DNA of 64,000 nt from Streptomyces marianii (GCF_005795905.1 NZ_VAWE01000001.1:4949001-5013000), one strand, 5' to 3'; shown: positions 43,187 to 53,014, counted from the stretch's first letter. Notes: generated by a model not told the origin, from the letters alone. Numbers and translations: made by a program.

Positions 43187-43699
43187 ATGAGCGACACAGC
43201 GGGCACCCCGAGCGGCGCGGGACCCCTTCCGGTCGGCGCACCCGAGACGGTGCAGGAGTCCTACGCCTTCGCCTGTATGCGGTGCGGCTACGGCTGGGAG
43301 CAGACCTACGACATCGAGCACCACATCGACGGCTCGGGTCGGCCCTTCTTTACGTACCGCGTCCAGGGGCAGGTCGTTCCCTCCCCGCTGAACCGGCTGA
43401 CCTGCCTCAACTGCGGCGGGCAGAAGGTCCGCATCATGCGCGCCGGACAGGTGTCCGGCCTCGCCGAGTCGCTGCGCCGCCAGCACTTCGCGCCCCCGAA
43501 CTTCGCCACCGCCGGGCCGGTTCCGACGTCCGGGCCGGAGCCGAAGGTCCCCGGGCGCCGCCACGGGGCACGCGCCGCCGACGCGTCCGCGTCCGAGGGC
43601 GCGGTGTCCGAGGGAGCCTCGGCCGGAGCCGCCCTGCCCGAGGATGTGCCGCGCCGGGGCCTCGGCGGGATGTTCCGCGGCTTCCACCGCCGTAAGTGA
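43187..43699 (+). CDS. Zinc-ribbon protein of unknown function
   Basis: This is a 170-residue protein with a very strong ribosome site (AGGAGGAG 6-7 bp before ATG 43187). It has two Cys pairs, CMRCGYGWEQTY (about 30-41) and CLNCGGQKVRIM (about 74-85), spaced as a treble-clef or ribbon zinc site around an FFTYRVQGQVV strand. The C-terminal third is Ala/Ser/Glu-rich, ending in a basic GMFRGFHRRK. It is well placed between rsmI and tatD but has no assigned function. Confidence 0.8.
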   Translation: MSDTAGTPSGAGPLPVGAPETVQESYAFACMRCGYGWEQTYDIEHHIDGSGRPFFTYRVQGQVVPSPLNRLTCLNCGGQKVRIMRAGQVSGLAESLRRQHFAPPNFATAGPVPTSGPEPKVPGRRHGARAADASASEGAVSEGASAGAALPEDVPRRGLGGMFRGFHRRK

Positions 43700-43701
43700 G
43701 T

Positions 43702-43730
43702 CCGGCCCGCCCGTGCTCGCAGCGGGCCGG
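43702..43730 (+). terminator. Hairpin after the zinc-ribbon gene
   Basis: CCGGCCCGC (43702-43710) and GCGGGCCGG (43722-43730) form a 9-bp stem right after the stop. Confidence 0.7.
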
Positions 43731-43824
43731 CCGTGGGCACGGATCTCCCTGCCGGTGAACCCGTCCGCGGTCCCGTCGCAGCCGTGCGTGAGGCCGTGGC
43801 CATGGTCCTCGTACGATCGTGGGC

Positions 43825-44751
43825 ATGAGTGCCAAGCCCAACGACACCCCTCCGCCACTGCCCGCACCGCTGGCCGTACAGGTCGCCGATTCGCACACCC
43901 ATCTGGACATGCAGACCGGCACCGTCGAGGAGGCGCTGGAGAAGGCGGCGAAGGTCGGTGTGACGACCGTCGTCCAGGTGGGGTGCGACATCAACGGCTC
44001 GCGCTGGGCGGCCGAAACGGCGGCACGGCACGGGAACGTCCACGCGGCGGTCGCGCTTCACCCGAACGAGGCGCCGCGCATTGTGCACGGCGACCCCGTC
44101 GAGGAGGCGTCGCGAAGCGGATCGGGCAAGGGCGGCGGTGGGGGCCGGGCTGGGCGGTCCCGGCAGGGTGCGCGGCCCGGCGGCGGGGACGCCGCGCTCG
44201 ACGAGGCGCTCGCCGAGATCGACCGGCTGGCAGGTCTCGACCAGGTGCGGGCCGTCGGCGAGACCGGGCTCGACCACTTCCGTACGGGTCCGGAGGGCAT
44301 CGCCGCCCAGGAGCGGTCCTTCCGCGCCCACATCGAGATCGCCAAGCGCCAGGGCAAGACCCTCGTCATCCACGACCGCGACGCCCACGCCGACGTCCTG
44401 CGGATCCTGGCCGAGGAGGGCGCCCCGGAGCGCACGGTCTTCCACTGCTACTCGGGGGACGCGGAGATGGCGCGGATCTGCGCCGACGCCGGGTACTTCA
44501 TGTCCTTCGCCGGCAACGTCACCTTCAAGAACGCCCAGCCGCTGCGGGACGCGCTCGCCGCCGCCCCGCTGGAACTCGTCCTGGTGGAGACCGACGCGCC
44601 GTTCCTGACGCCCGCGCCCTACCGCGGTCGGCCCAACGCGCCGTATCTCATTCCGGTCACGGTGCGCGCGATGGCCGCGGTGCGGGGGATCGACGAGGAC
44701 GCCATGTCGGAGGCGATTGCTTCGAACACGGCTCGTGCATTCGATTACTGA
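43825..44751 (+). CDS. tatD: TatD-family metal-dependent DNase
   Basis: This is a 308-residue amidohydrolase-fold nuclease. Metal ligands are in order: DSHTHLD (about 23-29), Glu in VGETGLDHF (about 145), His in TLVIHDRDAH (about 181), His in VFHCYSG (about 209) and Asp in VETDAPFLTP (about 258). A Gly/Ser/Arg-rich insertion (about 98-125) that the core fold does not need separates the first two blocks. TatD acts as a 3'-5' exonuclease in DNA repair and cell-death DNA degradation. ATG 43825 is used; a GTG two codons earlier is possible. Confidence 0.92.
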   Translation: MSAKPNDTPPPLPAPLAVQVADSHTHLDMQTGTVEEALEKAAKVGVTTVVQVGCDINGSRWAAETAARHGNVHAAVALHPNEAPRIVHGDPVEEASRSGSGKGGGGGRAGRSRQGARPGGGDAALDEALAEIDRLAGLDQVRAVGETGLDHFRTGPEGIAAQERSFRAHIEIAKRQGKTLVIHDRDAHADVLRILAEEGAPERTVFHCYSGDAEMARICADAGYFMSFAGNVTFKNAQPLRDALAAAPLELVLVETDAPFLTPAPYRGRPNAPYLIPVTVRAMAAVRGIDEDAMSEAIASNTARAFDY

Positions 44752-44857
44752 ATGATAACGAACCGTCACATTCCGGGACCCGTCTGGCATGGCGTCGCGA
44801 CACCGGGTAGTCGTCCTGCTTTGGAGAGTGACGAGGAGCGGCTAGGGTCCCGGCCTC

Positions 44858-46474
44858 GTGAGCACTTCGCAGGGCAGTCACCGTGCCGGCCGCGGCGGTC
44901 GCCGCGCCGCCCGGCTCATGGAGCCCCCGCCGCCGCCCGTGCCGCCGGCGCCCGTCAGGGTGCCGCCCCACGGCCGGGCCGCGCCGGTGTCTCCGTACGC
45001 GCCGACGGTCACGGCGTTCCGGCCCGGGACGCCCGAGGATCCACCCGGCGGTCCCGGGGGCGGCCGCCCCGGTCCCGACGGCTCCGGCCCGGCCGCTCGG
45101 CCCCCCGGCCCCGTCACACCGGGCCGCCCCGCCGGTGCCCCCGCCCGTGAGCCCGCGGGGCCGGCGACCGCCGCTGTTCCCCCCACTCCCGTGCGCCGCG
45201 GCGCCGGCGCCCGCCCGGCCCCCGCCCCCGCGGGCGGTCGCGCCGCCACCCGGGCCGAGGCCCGCCGGGCCGTCACCCCCGCCGAGGTCCCACCCGCGCC
45301 CGCGGGCGGTCGCGCGGCCACCCGGGCCGAGGCCCGCCGCGCCGCCCGGCGCCGCAGGAGCGGACCGTTCACGCTCGGCGGCACCGACGGGCTGCGCCGC
45401 CTCATCCCGCAGGCCCTCGTCGTCGCCTTCCTCGCCGGCGGCACCACCGCCTTCGTCGCCGCCGACAAGGCCGTCCGCCTCAGCGTCGACGGCGTGCCCC
45501 GCACCCTGCACACGTTCGCCGACGACGTGGGGGAACTCCTCGCCGAGGAAGGGCTCACGGTCGGCGAGCACGACATCGTCGCCCCGGCCCCGGGCGCGGA
45601 GCTCTCCCACGGCGACGAGGTCGTCGTCCGCTTCGGCCGCCCCGTCACCCTCACCGTCGACGGCCGCAGCCGCCGGGTGTGGACGACCGCCCGCACCGTC
45701 GAGGAGACACTGCGACAGGTCGGGGTGCGGGCGAACGGCGCGTCCCTGTCCGTCTCGCGCTCCCGGTCCATCTCCCGCGGCGGCCTCGACGTCGACGTGC
45801 TGACCGAACGGACCGTCACGCTCATGGCCGACGGCCGGGCCCGCACCGTCCGCACGAACGCGGCGACCGCGCGGGAGGCCGTCGAGGCGGCCGGTATCAC
45901 CCTCGGAGGTCAGGACACCACCTCCGTGCCCCCGGACAGCTTCCCGCGCGACGGCCAGACGATCACCGTCCTGCGCATCAGCGACACCGAGGAGGTCCGC
46001 GAGGAGCCCATCCCGTACGACACCGTCCGGACCGACGACCCGGAGCTGCACCGGGGCACCGAGGTCGTCGCCCGGGCGGGGCGGGCGGGCGTGCGGCGGG
46101 TCACCTACGCGGTGCGGACCGTGAACGGCGTCCGGCAGAAGCCCCGGAAGGTCTCCGAGGAGGTCGTGCGGGAGCCGGTCGCCCGGCAGGTGAAGTCCGG
46201 CACCAAGCGGCCGCCCGACTCGGTCCGGGGGGCCGACGGGCTGAACTGGAAGGCGCTGGCGCAGTGCGAGTCGGGCGGGCGGCCGGACGCGGTGGACCCG
46301 TCGGGCACCTACGGCGGGCTGTACCAGTTCGACACCCGCACCTGGCAGTCGCTCGGCGGCCGCGGCCGCCCCCAGGACGCCTCCCCCGAGGAGCAGACGT
46401 ACCGGGCGAAGAAGCTCTACGTGCAACGGGGGGCGAGTCCGTGGCCGCACTGCGGCCGTAGGCTGTACCGGTGA
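44858..46474 (+). CDS. rpfB: Resuscitation-promoting factor RpfB-type (DUF348 x3 - G5 - Rpf)
   Basis: This is a 538-residue protein. A long Pro/Ala/Arg-rich cytoplasmic N-terminus (about 1-165) contains a repeated [13 protein letters not shown]. One signal-anchor helix follows ([21 protein letters not shown], about 180-200), then three DUF348 units ([60 protein letters not shown]), a G5 domain (about 385-450) and the C-terminal Rpf lysozyme-like domain ([20 protein letters not shown], catalytic Glu in CESGG, about 470). It cleaves peptidoglycan to revive dormant cells or spores. It is translationally coupled to rsmA (GTGA overlap). The cytoplasmic N-terminus is unusually long. Confidence 0.93.
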   Translation: MSTSQGSHRAGRGGRRAARLMEPPPPPVPPAPVRVPPHGRAAPVSPYAPTVTAFRPGTPEDPPGGPGGGRPGPDGSGPAARPPGPVTPGRPAGAPAREPAGPATAAVPPTPVRRGAGARPAPAPAGGRAATRAEARRAVTPAEVPPAPAGGRAATRAEARRAARRRRSGPFTLGGTDGLRRLIPQALVVAFLAGGTTAFVAADKAVRLSVDGVPRTLHTFADDVGELLAEEGLTVGEHDIVAPAPGAELSHGDEVVVRFGRPVTLTVDGRSRRVWTTARTVEETLRQVGVRANGASLSVSRSRSISRGGLDVDVLTERTVTLMADGRARTVRTNAATAREAVEAAGITLGGQDTTSVPPDSFPRDGQTITVLRISDTEEVREEPIPYDTVRTDDPELHRGTEVVARAGRAGVRRVTYAVRTVNGVRQKPRKVSEEVVREPVARQVKSGTKRPPDSVRGADGLNWKALAQCESGGRPDAVDPSGTYGGLYQFDTRTWQSLGGRGRPQDASPEEQTYRAKKLYVQRGASPWPHCGRRLYR

Positions 46475-47346
46475 GCACCACCGATCCCGATGCCCTCCTC
46501 GGTCCCGCCGACATCCGAGAACTGGCCGCAGCGCTTGGCGTACGCCCCACCAAGCAGCGCGGCCAGAACTTCGTCATCGACGCCAACACCGTCCGCCGGA
46601 TCGTCCGCACCGCCGAGGTGCGGCCCGACGACGTGGTCGTGGAGGTCGGCCCGGGGCTCGGCTCCCTCACCCTCGCGCTGCTGGAGGCCGCGGACCGGGT
46701 GACCGCCGTCGAGATCGACGACGTGCTCGCCGCCGCACTGCCCACCACGATCGCCGCCCGGATGCCGGAGCGGAAGGACCGATTCGCGCTGGTCCACTCC
46801 GACGCGATGCACGTGCGGGAGCTCCCGGGCCCCGCGCCCACCGCGCTCGTCGCCAACCTCCCGTACAACGTGGCCGTCCCGGTCCTGCTGCATATGCTGG
46901 AGCGCTTCCCGACCATCGAGCGGACGCTGGTCATGGTGCAGTCCGAGGTCGCCGACCGGCTCGCGGCCCGGCCCGGCAACAAGGTCTACGGCGTGCCGTC
47001 GGTCAAGGCGAACTGGTATGCCGAGGTCAAGCGGGCCGGGGCGATCGGCCGGAACGTCTTCTGGCCCGCGCCGAACGTCGACTCCGGGCTCGTCTCCCTG
47101 GTCCGGCGCACCGAGCCGCCGAAGACCACCGCCACCAGGGCCGAGGTATTCGCGGTCGTCGACGCGGCCTTCGCACAGCGCCGCAAGACGCTGCGGGCCG
47201 CGCTCGCGGGCTGGGCGGGCTCCCCGGCGGCTGCGGAGGCGGCACTGGTCGCGGCCGGGATCTCGCCCCGGGCGCGGGGCGAGTCGCTGACGGTGGAAGA
47301 ATTCGCGCGCATCGCGGAGCACAAGGGAGCCGGGGAAACCACGTGA
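46471..47346 (+). CDS. rsmA: 16S rRNA dimethyladenosine transferase RsmA/KsgA
   Basis: This is a 291-residue SAM methyltransferase that dimethylates A1518 and A1519 of 16S rRNA. Motifs: [18 protein letters not shown] (N-terminal hallmark), [16 protein letters not shown] (SAM), and the catalytic [11 protein letters not shown] (about 129-139). Its GTG overlaps the rpfB stop, and its own stop overlaps ispE by 4 bp. Loss gives kasugamycin resistance in other bacteria. Confidence 0.95.
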   Translation: MSTTDPDALLGPADIRELAAALGVRPTKQRGQNFVIDANTVRRIVRTAEVRPDDVVVEVGPGLGSLTLALLEAADRVTAVEIDDVLAAALPTTIAARMPERKDRFALVHSDAMHVRELPGPAPTALVANLPYNVAVPVLLHMLERFPTIERTLVMVQSEVADRLAARPGNKVYGVPSVKANWYAEVKRAGAIGRNVFWPAPNVDSGLVSLVRRTEPPKTTATRAEVFAVVDAAFAQRRKTLRAALAGWAGSPAAAEAALVAAGISPRARGESLTVEEFARIAEHKGAGETT

Positions 47347-48236
47347 GCGTCACCGTACGGGTACCTGCCAAGGTCAACGTCCAGCTGGCCGTCGGCGGGG
47401 TCCGGGACGACGGGTACCACGACCTGGCCAATGTGTTCCTGGCCGTCGGGCTGTACGACGAGATCACCGTCACCCCCGCCGAGTCGCTGACCGTCACCTG
47501 CACGGGCCCCGGCGCGGACCAGGTGCCGCTGGACCGGACGAACCTCGCCGCGCGGGCGGCGGAACTGCTCGCCGAGCGCCACGGGATCGCCCCGGCCGTG
47601 CACATCCACATCGACAAGGACATCCCCGTCGCCGGCGGCATGGCGGGCGGCAGCGCCGACGGCGCGGGCGCGCTCCTCGCCTGCGAGGCGCTCTGGTCCA
47701 CCGGGGCGTCACGGGAGGAACTGCTCGGCATCTGCGCGGAGCTCGGCAGCGATGTGCCCTTCAGCCTGGTCGGGGGCGCCGCCCTCGGCACGGGCCGCGG
47801 CGAGCGGCTCACCGAGCTGCCCGTCGGCGGGGCGTTCCACTGGGTCTTCGCCGTCGCCGACGGAGGACTGTCCACCCCCGCGGTCTACCGGGAGTTCGAC
47901 CGGCTCAACGAGGGCGCGGACGTCCCCGCGCCCGTGGCGTCCCCGCCGCTGCTGGACGCCCTGCGCACCGGCGACGCGGGCGCACTGGCCGGGGTACTCG
48001 TCAACGACCTCCAGCCCGCGGCCCTCTCGCTGCGCCCGTCGCTCGCGGACACGCTGCGCACCGGCTCCGACGCGGGCGCGCTGGCCGCGCTCGTCTCGGG
48101 CTCCGGGCCGACGACCGCCTTCCTCGCCAAGGACGCGGACGCGGCGGGGCAGATCGCCGAGGCGCTGCTCGGGTCGGGGACCTGCCGCACGGCCCGCGTC
48201 GCCCAGGCCCCGGCGCAGGGCGCGACGATCCTGTAG
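47343..48236 (+). CDS. ispE: 4-diphosphocytidyl-2-C-methyl-D-erythritol kinase IspE
   Basis: This is a 297-residue GHMP kinase of the MEP isoprenoid pathway. Lys10 is in [13 protein letters not shown], the ATP loop is [18 protein letters not shown] (about 97-114), the catalytic Asp is in [13 protein letters not shown] (about 140), and the C-terminal GHMP motif is [13 protein letters not shown]. It overlaps rsmA by 4 bp (GTGA) as the last gene of the rpfB-rsmA-ispE operon. Confidence 0.95.
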   Translation: MSVTVRVPAKVNVQLAVGGVRDDGYHDLANVFLAVGLYDEITVTPAESLTVTCTGPGADQVPLDRTNLAARAAELLAERHGIAPAVHIHIDKDIPVAGGMAGGSADGAGALLACEALWSTGASREELLGICAELGSDVPFSLVGGAALGTGRGERLTELPVGGAFHWVFAVADGGLSTPAVYREFDRLNEGADVPAPVASPPLLDALRTGDAGALAGVLVNDLQPAALSLRPSLADTLRTGSDAGALAALVSGSGPTTAFLAKDADAAGQIAEALLGSGTCRTARVAQAPAQGATIL

Positions 48237-48290
48237 TCGGCGGTTGGGCGGTTCGGAGGTGCGGCGGCTCGGCGGTTGGGCGGTTGGGCC

Positions 48291-48322
48291 GCTCCGTAGC
48301 TCCGTAGCTCCGTAGCTCCGTG
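48291..48322 (+). repeat. 8-bp tandem repeat after ispE
   Basis: GCTCCGTA is repeated four times, the last copy ending in G. GGCGGTTGGGCGGTT duplications lie just before it. Simple-sequence tract in the ispE-acyltransferase gap. Confidence 0.8.
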
Positions 48323-48398
48323 GTTCTGCGGGTACTCAGGCCCGAGTTGAGTACGAACGCCCTCACGCCCGCTCGCCCCCGGACGGGACCGTGGGCGC

Positions 48399-49724
48399 AT
48401 GGAATCACGCGTACGTGCGCTCGCCGAAGCCACCCCGGACACCAGGGACCGCTACGTCGACCTGCTGAGGGTCGTCTCGCTCGGGACCGTCGTGCTCGGG
48501 CACTGGCTGATGGCCGCCGTCACCGCCGACGGGGTCGGCAATCTGCTCGCCGTCGTGCCGGAGCTCCAACTCCTCACCTGGGCAGTGCAGATCATGCCGG
48601 TGTTCTTCTTCGTCGGCGGCTTCTCGCACGCGCTCTCGTACCGCTCCCTGCGCCGCAGGCACCCCGCGGGCGACGGCACCTCGGTCTACGCGGCGTTCCT
48701 GCGGGCGCGGCTGCGCCGACTGCTGCGGCCCACGATGGTCTTCGTCCTCGTCTGGGGCGCGGCGGCGCTGCTCGTCCAACTGCTCGGCGGCGGCAGCGGG
48801 CTGACCGGTGTCTCCCTGCGGCTCGTCACCCAGCCGCTGTGGTTCATCGGGATCTATCTGGCGATGGTCGCCTTCACCCCGCCGCTGCTGAAGCTGCACG
48901 AGCGGTACGGCTGGGGCGCGTTCGGGGCGCTCGTCGCCGGCGCGGTCCTCGTTGACGTGCTCCGGTTCGCGCTGGGGGTCCCCTTCGTGGAGTTCCTGAA
49001 CTTCGCCTTCGTCTGGCTGGCCGTGCACCAGCTCGGCTTCCTGCGGGCCGACGGGCGCCTCCGGCTGCCGTCGGCGCTGGCGGCGACGGGACTGGCCGGC
49101 GCCGCGCTGCTCGTGGCGGCCGGGCCGTACCCGCTGTCCATGGTCGGCATGCCGGGGGAGAAGGTCTCCAACATGTCCCCGCCCACGCTGGCCCTGCTCT
49201 GCCACGGCCTGTGGCTGGTCGGCGCGGTGGAGCTGCTGCGCGGGCCCGGCGCCCGGCTGGTGGCGCGTCCCCGGGTCTGGCGCACGGTCGTCGCCGCGAA
49301 CGGCATCGCCATGACCGCGTTCCTGTGGCATCTCACCGCGATGCTCGGCGTCTACGGCGGGATGCTCGCCGCCGGAGTCACCCTGCCGGAACCGGCATCG
49401 GCCGCCTGGTGGGCGCAGACCCCGCTGCGGATCGCCGCGGCGGCGCTCCTCACGGCGCTGCTGGTCGCCGCGTTCCGCGGCTTCGAACAGCCCTCACCCG
49501 CACCGGTCCGGCCCGGCTCGGGCCCGCTCGCCGCGCTCGGCATCGCCCTCTGCCTGTTCGGTGTGCTCGGCCTGTCCATGGTCGGCTTCGCCGGTCTGCT
49601 GGACGGCCGCACGGCCACCCTGATCGCGGTCCCGGTCAGCGCCCCGGCCGCGGTCGCGATGGCGCTGGCGGGCTGGTGGCTGGTGGAACGGTCAGGCTTC
49701 GCCGTAGGCCGAGACGAAGGCTGA
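48399..49724 (+). CDS. Acyltransferase-3-family membrane protein
   Basis: This is a 441-residue polytopic protein. The acyltransferase-3 entry RDRYVDLLRVVSLGTVVLGHW (R-x10-H, about 16-37) is present, as are FFFVGGFSHALSYRSLRRR, a basic loop FLRARLRRLLRP and about ten helices. The C-terminus ends at a convergent DUF397 gene, with 33 bp of overlap. Such proteins O-acylate surface sugars, lipids or antibiotics; the acceptor is unknown. Confidence 0.88.
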   Translation: MESRVRALAEATPDTRDRYVDLLRVVSLGTVVLGHWLMAAVTADGVGNLLAVVPELQLLTWAVQIMPVFFFVGGFSHALSYRSLRRRHPAGDGTSVYAAFLRARLRRLLRPTMVFVLVWGAAALLVQLLGGGSGLTGVSLRLVTQPLWFIGIYLAMVAFTPPLLKLHERYGWGAFGALVAGAVLVDVLRFALGVPFVEFLNFAFVWLAVHQLGFLRADGRLRLPSALAATGLAGAALLVAAGPYPLSMVGMPGEKVSNMSPPTLALLCHGLWLVGAVELLRGPGARLVARPRVWRTVVAANGIAMTAFLWHLTAMLGVYGGMLAAGVTLPEPASAAWWAQTPLRIAAAALLTALLVAAFRGFEQPSPAPVRPGSGPLAALGIALCLFGVLGLSMVGFAGLLDGRTATLIAVPVSAPAAVAMALAGWWLVERSGFAVGRDEG

Positions 49725-49937
49725 CCAGACTGCGGCGGGGACGTCGAGCCGGGGGCCGTCGGGGACCTTGGAGTCGCGGACGTGGACGGTGCCGGGGCAG
49801 GCGGCGACCTCGACGCAGTTGTCGCCCTGGGCACTGCTGTAGCTGGACTTGTGCCAGTCCAGGGCGACTTCGACGCAGCTGTCGCCCTGGGCGCTGCTGT
49901 AGCTGGACTTGAACCAGGCGAGTTCTGCGGTGCTCAT
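49692..49937 (-). CDS. DUF397 protein with duplicated N-terminal half
   Basis: This is an 81-residue protein. The DUF397 core W-[FH]-KSSYSSAQGD-x-CVEVA occurs twice in direct repeat (LAWFKSSYSSAQGDSCVEVA at about 6-25 and LDWHKSSYSSAQGDNCVEVA at about 27-46), followed by one C-terminal half VHVRDSKVPDGPRLDVPAAVW. A normal DUF397 protein has one copy and is about 60 residues long. Its ATG overlaps the stop of the XRE gene upstream. DUF397 proteins are the small partners of such XRE regulators in Streptomyces (BldB-like pairs, abaA-type loci) and may act as antitoxins or modulators. Confidence 0.88.
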   Translation of the reverse strand: MSTAELAWFKSSYSSAQGDSCVEVALDWHKSSYSSAQGDNCVEVAACPGTVHVRDSKVPDGPRLDVPAAVWSAFVSAYGEA

Positions 49938-50758
49938 AGCGCTCCTCGGATTCGCTCCAGCAGGCCCCGGGACTCGCTGGGGGTGAGAGCCTGTGAGCGC
50001 AGTGTGTCATAAGCCTGTTGGAGCGGGACCACCTCTTTCGGGTCGCCGATCAGCCTGCCGTTGCGCTGCCCCTCGGAGTAGGCGTACCGCTTCCCGTCCG
50101 GCCCTTCCAAGAGGGCAAGAGGGCCAGCCAGACAGGCGTGGAACACGCAGGCGGTCGGCATGATCTGAAGCGTCACGTTCCGCGGGGCGCTACTCACCAG
50201 CACATGGTCGAGCATCTGCCGGGTGACCTCCGCACCGCCGAGCCGCTGCCGGAAGACCGCCTCCGTGACGATGAAGCTGAAGGGCACGTTGGGCCGTTCA
50301 CGCAGGAGCCGTTGCCGCTCCAGCCGCGCGGCGATCTGACTCTCCACCTGTTCGTCCGACAGGGGCGGCACCTCGTTCTCGTACAGGGCACGTAAGTACC
50401 CCTCCGACTGCAGCAGCCCCGGCACCATCCTGCACTCGTACGTGCACAGGCTCACCGCCGTCCGCTCCCGCCGCGCCCACTCCCTGAACCACGACGCCAG
50501 CCCCGGCTGCCGCGTCAGATGCCCGAACGCCCGCCGGAGCGCGCCCGTGTTCCCCAGCGCCGCCTCCGCCAGCTCCACGAACTGCGTGTCCGGCATCCGG
50601 CGGCCCAGTTCGATCGAGGCCACCGTGTGCCGGGAGAAGCGCACCATCGGTGCGAACGCCTCCCGCGTCAGCCCCGCGTGCTCCCGCAACCCCTGCACGA
50701 ACGCCCCGAACGTCTTCAGACTGTCCGACGACACCGGCTCGTCGTCCACCCCGGCCAA
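49934..50758 (-). CDS. XRE-family regulator with DUF5753 (Scr1-type) domain
   Basis: This is a 274-residue protein. TTG 50758 is supported by AGGAGG 5 bp upstream; GTG 50749 is the alternative. The helix-turn-helix covers about 15-72 (LREHAGLTREAFAPMVRFSRHTVASIELGRRMPD). The C-terminal DUF5753 region (about 95-268) has the usual WFREWARRERTA, MVPGLLQSEGYLRALYE and GPLALLEGPDGKRYAY. It forms a translationally coupled pair with the DUF397 gene, one of many such pairs in the genus that act in development and antibiotic control. Confidence 0.92.
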   Translation of the reverse strand: MAGVDDEPVSSDSLKTFGAFVQGLREHAGLTREAFAPMVRFSRHTVASIELGRRMPDTQFVELAEAALGNTGALRRAFGHLTRQPGLASWFREWARRERTAVSLCTYECRMVPGLLQSEGYLRALYENEVPPLSDEQVESQIAARLERQRLLRERPNVPFSFIVTEAVFRQRLGGAEVTRQMLDHVLVSSAPRNVTLQIMPTACVFHACLAGPLALLEGPDGKRYAYSEGQRNGRLIGDPKEVVPLQQAYDTLRSQALTPSESRGLLERIRGAL

Positions 50759-50976
50759 ATCCGCCTCCTCCAGGTGCGTTCCCAGGTCCCGGCCGCCAGG
50801 TCCGGCAAGGCCGACAAGGTCGACTCGGTCGACTCGGGCGACTCACCCAGCGTCGCGACCCGGTCACGTACTGTCCACTCTCCGTGGGTGTACGGTCGCG
50901 CACCGTACGCGCGGACTGCGGACGGTGCGCCCCGACTACCCTGGTAGGTCGATCGAGCCCCCCTGTCAGGAGAGAA

Positions 50977-52782
50977 ATGGCCGTCAATCTGGTCAATGTC
51001 GAGGCAGTCAGCAAGGTGTACGGCACCCGTGCCCTGCTCGACGGAGTGTCGCTCGGCGTCTCCGAGGGGGACCGCATCGGAGTCGTCGGGCGCAACGGAG
51101 ACGGCAAGACCACGCTGATCCGCATGCTCGCCGGGCTGGAGGAGCCCGACACCGGCCGGGTCACCCACAGCGGCGGGCTGCACATCGGGGTGCTCACCCA
51201 GCACGACTCGCTCGATCCCGCCGCCACGATCCGCCACGAGGTCATCGGCGATCTCGCCGACCACGAGTGGGCCGGCAACGCCAAGATCCGCGATGTGCTC
51301 ACCGGTCTCTTCGGCGGGCTCGACCTGCCCGGCTTCCCGCAGGGCCTGGACACCGTCATCGCCCCGCTGTCCGGTGGCGAGCGGCGCCGGATCGCGCTCG
51401 CCAAGCTGCTGATCGCCGAGCAGGACCTGATCGTCCTCGACGAGCCCACGAACCACCTGGACGTCGAGGGCATCGCCTGGCTCGCCCAGCACCTCCGGGC
51501 GCGCCGCTCGGCCCTCGTCTGCGTCACCCACGACCGCTGGTTCCTCGACCAGGTCTGCACCCGCATGTGGGACGTCCAGCGCGGCACGGTGTACGAGTAC
51601 GAGGGCGGCTACTCCGACTACGTCTTCGCCCGCGCCGAGCGGGAGCGCATCGCCGCGACCGAGGAGACCAAGCGGCAGAACCTCGTCCGCAAGGAGCTCG
51701 CCTGGCTGCGCCGCGGCGCACCGGCCCGGACGTCGAAGCCCCGCTTCCGCGTCGAGGCCGCCAACGAGCTGATCAAGGACGTGCCGCCGCCCCGCGACAC
51801 CTCCGAGCTGATGAAGTTCGCCACGACCCGGCTCGGCAAGACCGTCTTCGACATCGAGGACGTCACCGTCCAGGCCGGACCGAAGGTCCTCCTCAAGCAT
51901 CTGACGTGGCAGCTCGGCCCCGGCGACCGGATCGGCCTGGTCGGCGTGAACGGCGCGGGCAAGACCTCCCTGCTGCGCGCCATGGCCGACGCCGCGGGCA
52001 GCGACGGCGAACGGCAGCCCGCCGCCGGGCGCATCGTCACCGGCAAGACCGTGCGGCTCGCCTACCTCTCACAGGACGTCACCGAACTCGAACCCGAACT
52101 GCGGGTGCTGGAGGCCGTCCAGCAGATCCGCGACCGTGTCGACCTCGGCAAGGGCCGGGAGATGACCGCGGGCCAGCTGTGCGAGCAGTTCGGCTTCTCG
52201 AAGGAGAAGCAGTGGACCCCGGTCGGCGACCTGTCCGGCGGTGAGCGGCGTCGGCTCCAGCTGCTGCGGCTGCTGATGGACGAGCCGAACGTCCTCTTCC
52301 TCGACGAGCCCACCAACGACCTCGACATCGAGACGCTGACGCAGCTGGAGGACCTCCTCGACGGCTGGCCGGGCTCGATGGTCGTGATCTCCCACGACCG
52401 CTTCTTCGTCGAGCGCACGACCGACCGCGTGCTCGCGCTCCTCGGTGACGCGACACTGCGGATGCTGCCGCGCGGCATCGACGAGTACCTGGAGCGCAGG
52501 GCGAGGGTCGTGCAGGCGGCGGCTCCGGCAGCCGCCGCGCCCGCGAAGCCCGCCGGAGCGGAGAAGTCCGCGGCGGACCAGCGGGCCGCGAAGAAGGAGT
52601 TGCAGAAGATCGAGCGGCAGCTCGACAAGATCTCCGAAAGAGAATCCACGCTGCACTCGCAAATCGCCGAAAACGCAACCGACTTCGAGAAAGTGGCGGA
52701 ACTCGACGCGCGCCTCCGCGAACTCTCCGGCGAACGGGAAGAGTTGGAAATGCGCTGGCTCGAACTCGCCGAGGACGCGTAG
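50977..52782 (+). CDS. ABC-F family ATPase (Uup-like)
   Basis: This is a 601-residue protein with two ABC domains and no membrane part. First: Walker A GRNGDGKTT, signature LSGGERRRIALAKLL, Walker B LIVLDEPTNHLD. Second: GVNGAGKTS, LSGGERRRLQLLRLL, LFLDEPTNDLD. A linker (about 235-275) joins them, and an Ala-rich hinge leads to a C-terminal coiled coil (about 535-600: KKELQKIERQLDKISEREST), as in Uup. ABC-F proteins work on stalled ribosomes or, in other subgroups, protect from antibiotics. The coiled-coil tail favours a housekeeping Uup-type role. Confidence 0.93.
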   Translation: MAVNLVNVEAVSKVYGTRALLDGVSLGVSEGDRIGVVGRNGDGKTTLIRMLAGLEEPDTGRVTHSGGLHIGVLTQHDSLDPAATIRHEVIGDLADHEWAGNAKIRDVLTGLFGGLDLPGFPQGLDTVIAPLSGGERRRIALAKLLIAEQDLIVLDEPTNHLDVEGIAWLAQHLRARRSALVCVTHDRWFLDQVCTRMWDVQRGTVYEYEGGYSDYVFARAERERIAATEETKRQNLVRKELAWLRRGAPARTSKPRFRVEAANELIKDVPPPRDTSELMKFATTRLGKTVFDIEDVTVQAGPKVLLKHLTWQLGPGDRIGLVGVNGAGKTSLLRAMADAAGSDGERQPAAGRIVTGKTVRLAYLSQDVTELEPELRVLEAVQQIRDRVDLGKGREMTAGQLCEQFGFSKEKQWTPVGDLSGGERRRLQLLRLLMDEPNVLFLDEPTNDLDIETLTQLEDLLDGWPGSMVVISHDRFFVERTTDRVLALLGDATLRMLPRGIDEYLERRARVVQAAAPAAAAPAKPAGAEKSAADQRAAKKELQKIERQLDKISERESTLHSQIAENATDFEKVAELDARLRELSGEREELEMRWLELAEDA

Positions 52783-52817
52783 CGGCGGCGCGCGCCGGTC
52801 GCGTAACGACGGCATCA

Positions 52818-52857
52818 CGGGCCGGTTCTCCCTTGGGTACAGGGGCGGACCGGCCCG
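52818..52857 (+). terminator. Hairpin after the ABC-F gene
   Basis: CGGGCCGGT (52818-52826) and ACCGGCCCG (52849-52857) form a 9-bp stem with a 22-base loop, followed by CTTCTT. Confidence 0.5.
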
Positions 52858-53014
52858 CTTCTTGACATGCCCCGGGTGATACAAAGAAGCCCCGCTCGAC
52901 TGACGTGACGTTGCGGAAACCCATGTCCGATTCGCTCCATTTCCAAAGGTGCATGCCCGAGGGAATCGCGGGGGAGGCCGGTCGGGCAGCGGGCCGCACG
53001 AAGGGGGAGAGCTG

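Noticed and set aside
44752..44857. c-di-AMP (ydaO-type) riboswitch before rpfB
   Set aside because: The gap is only 106 bp, too short, and shows none of the expected conserved elements, although some Streptomyces rpf genes have one.
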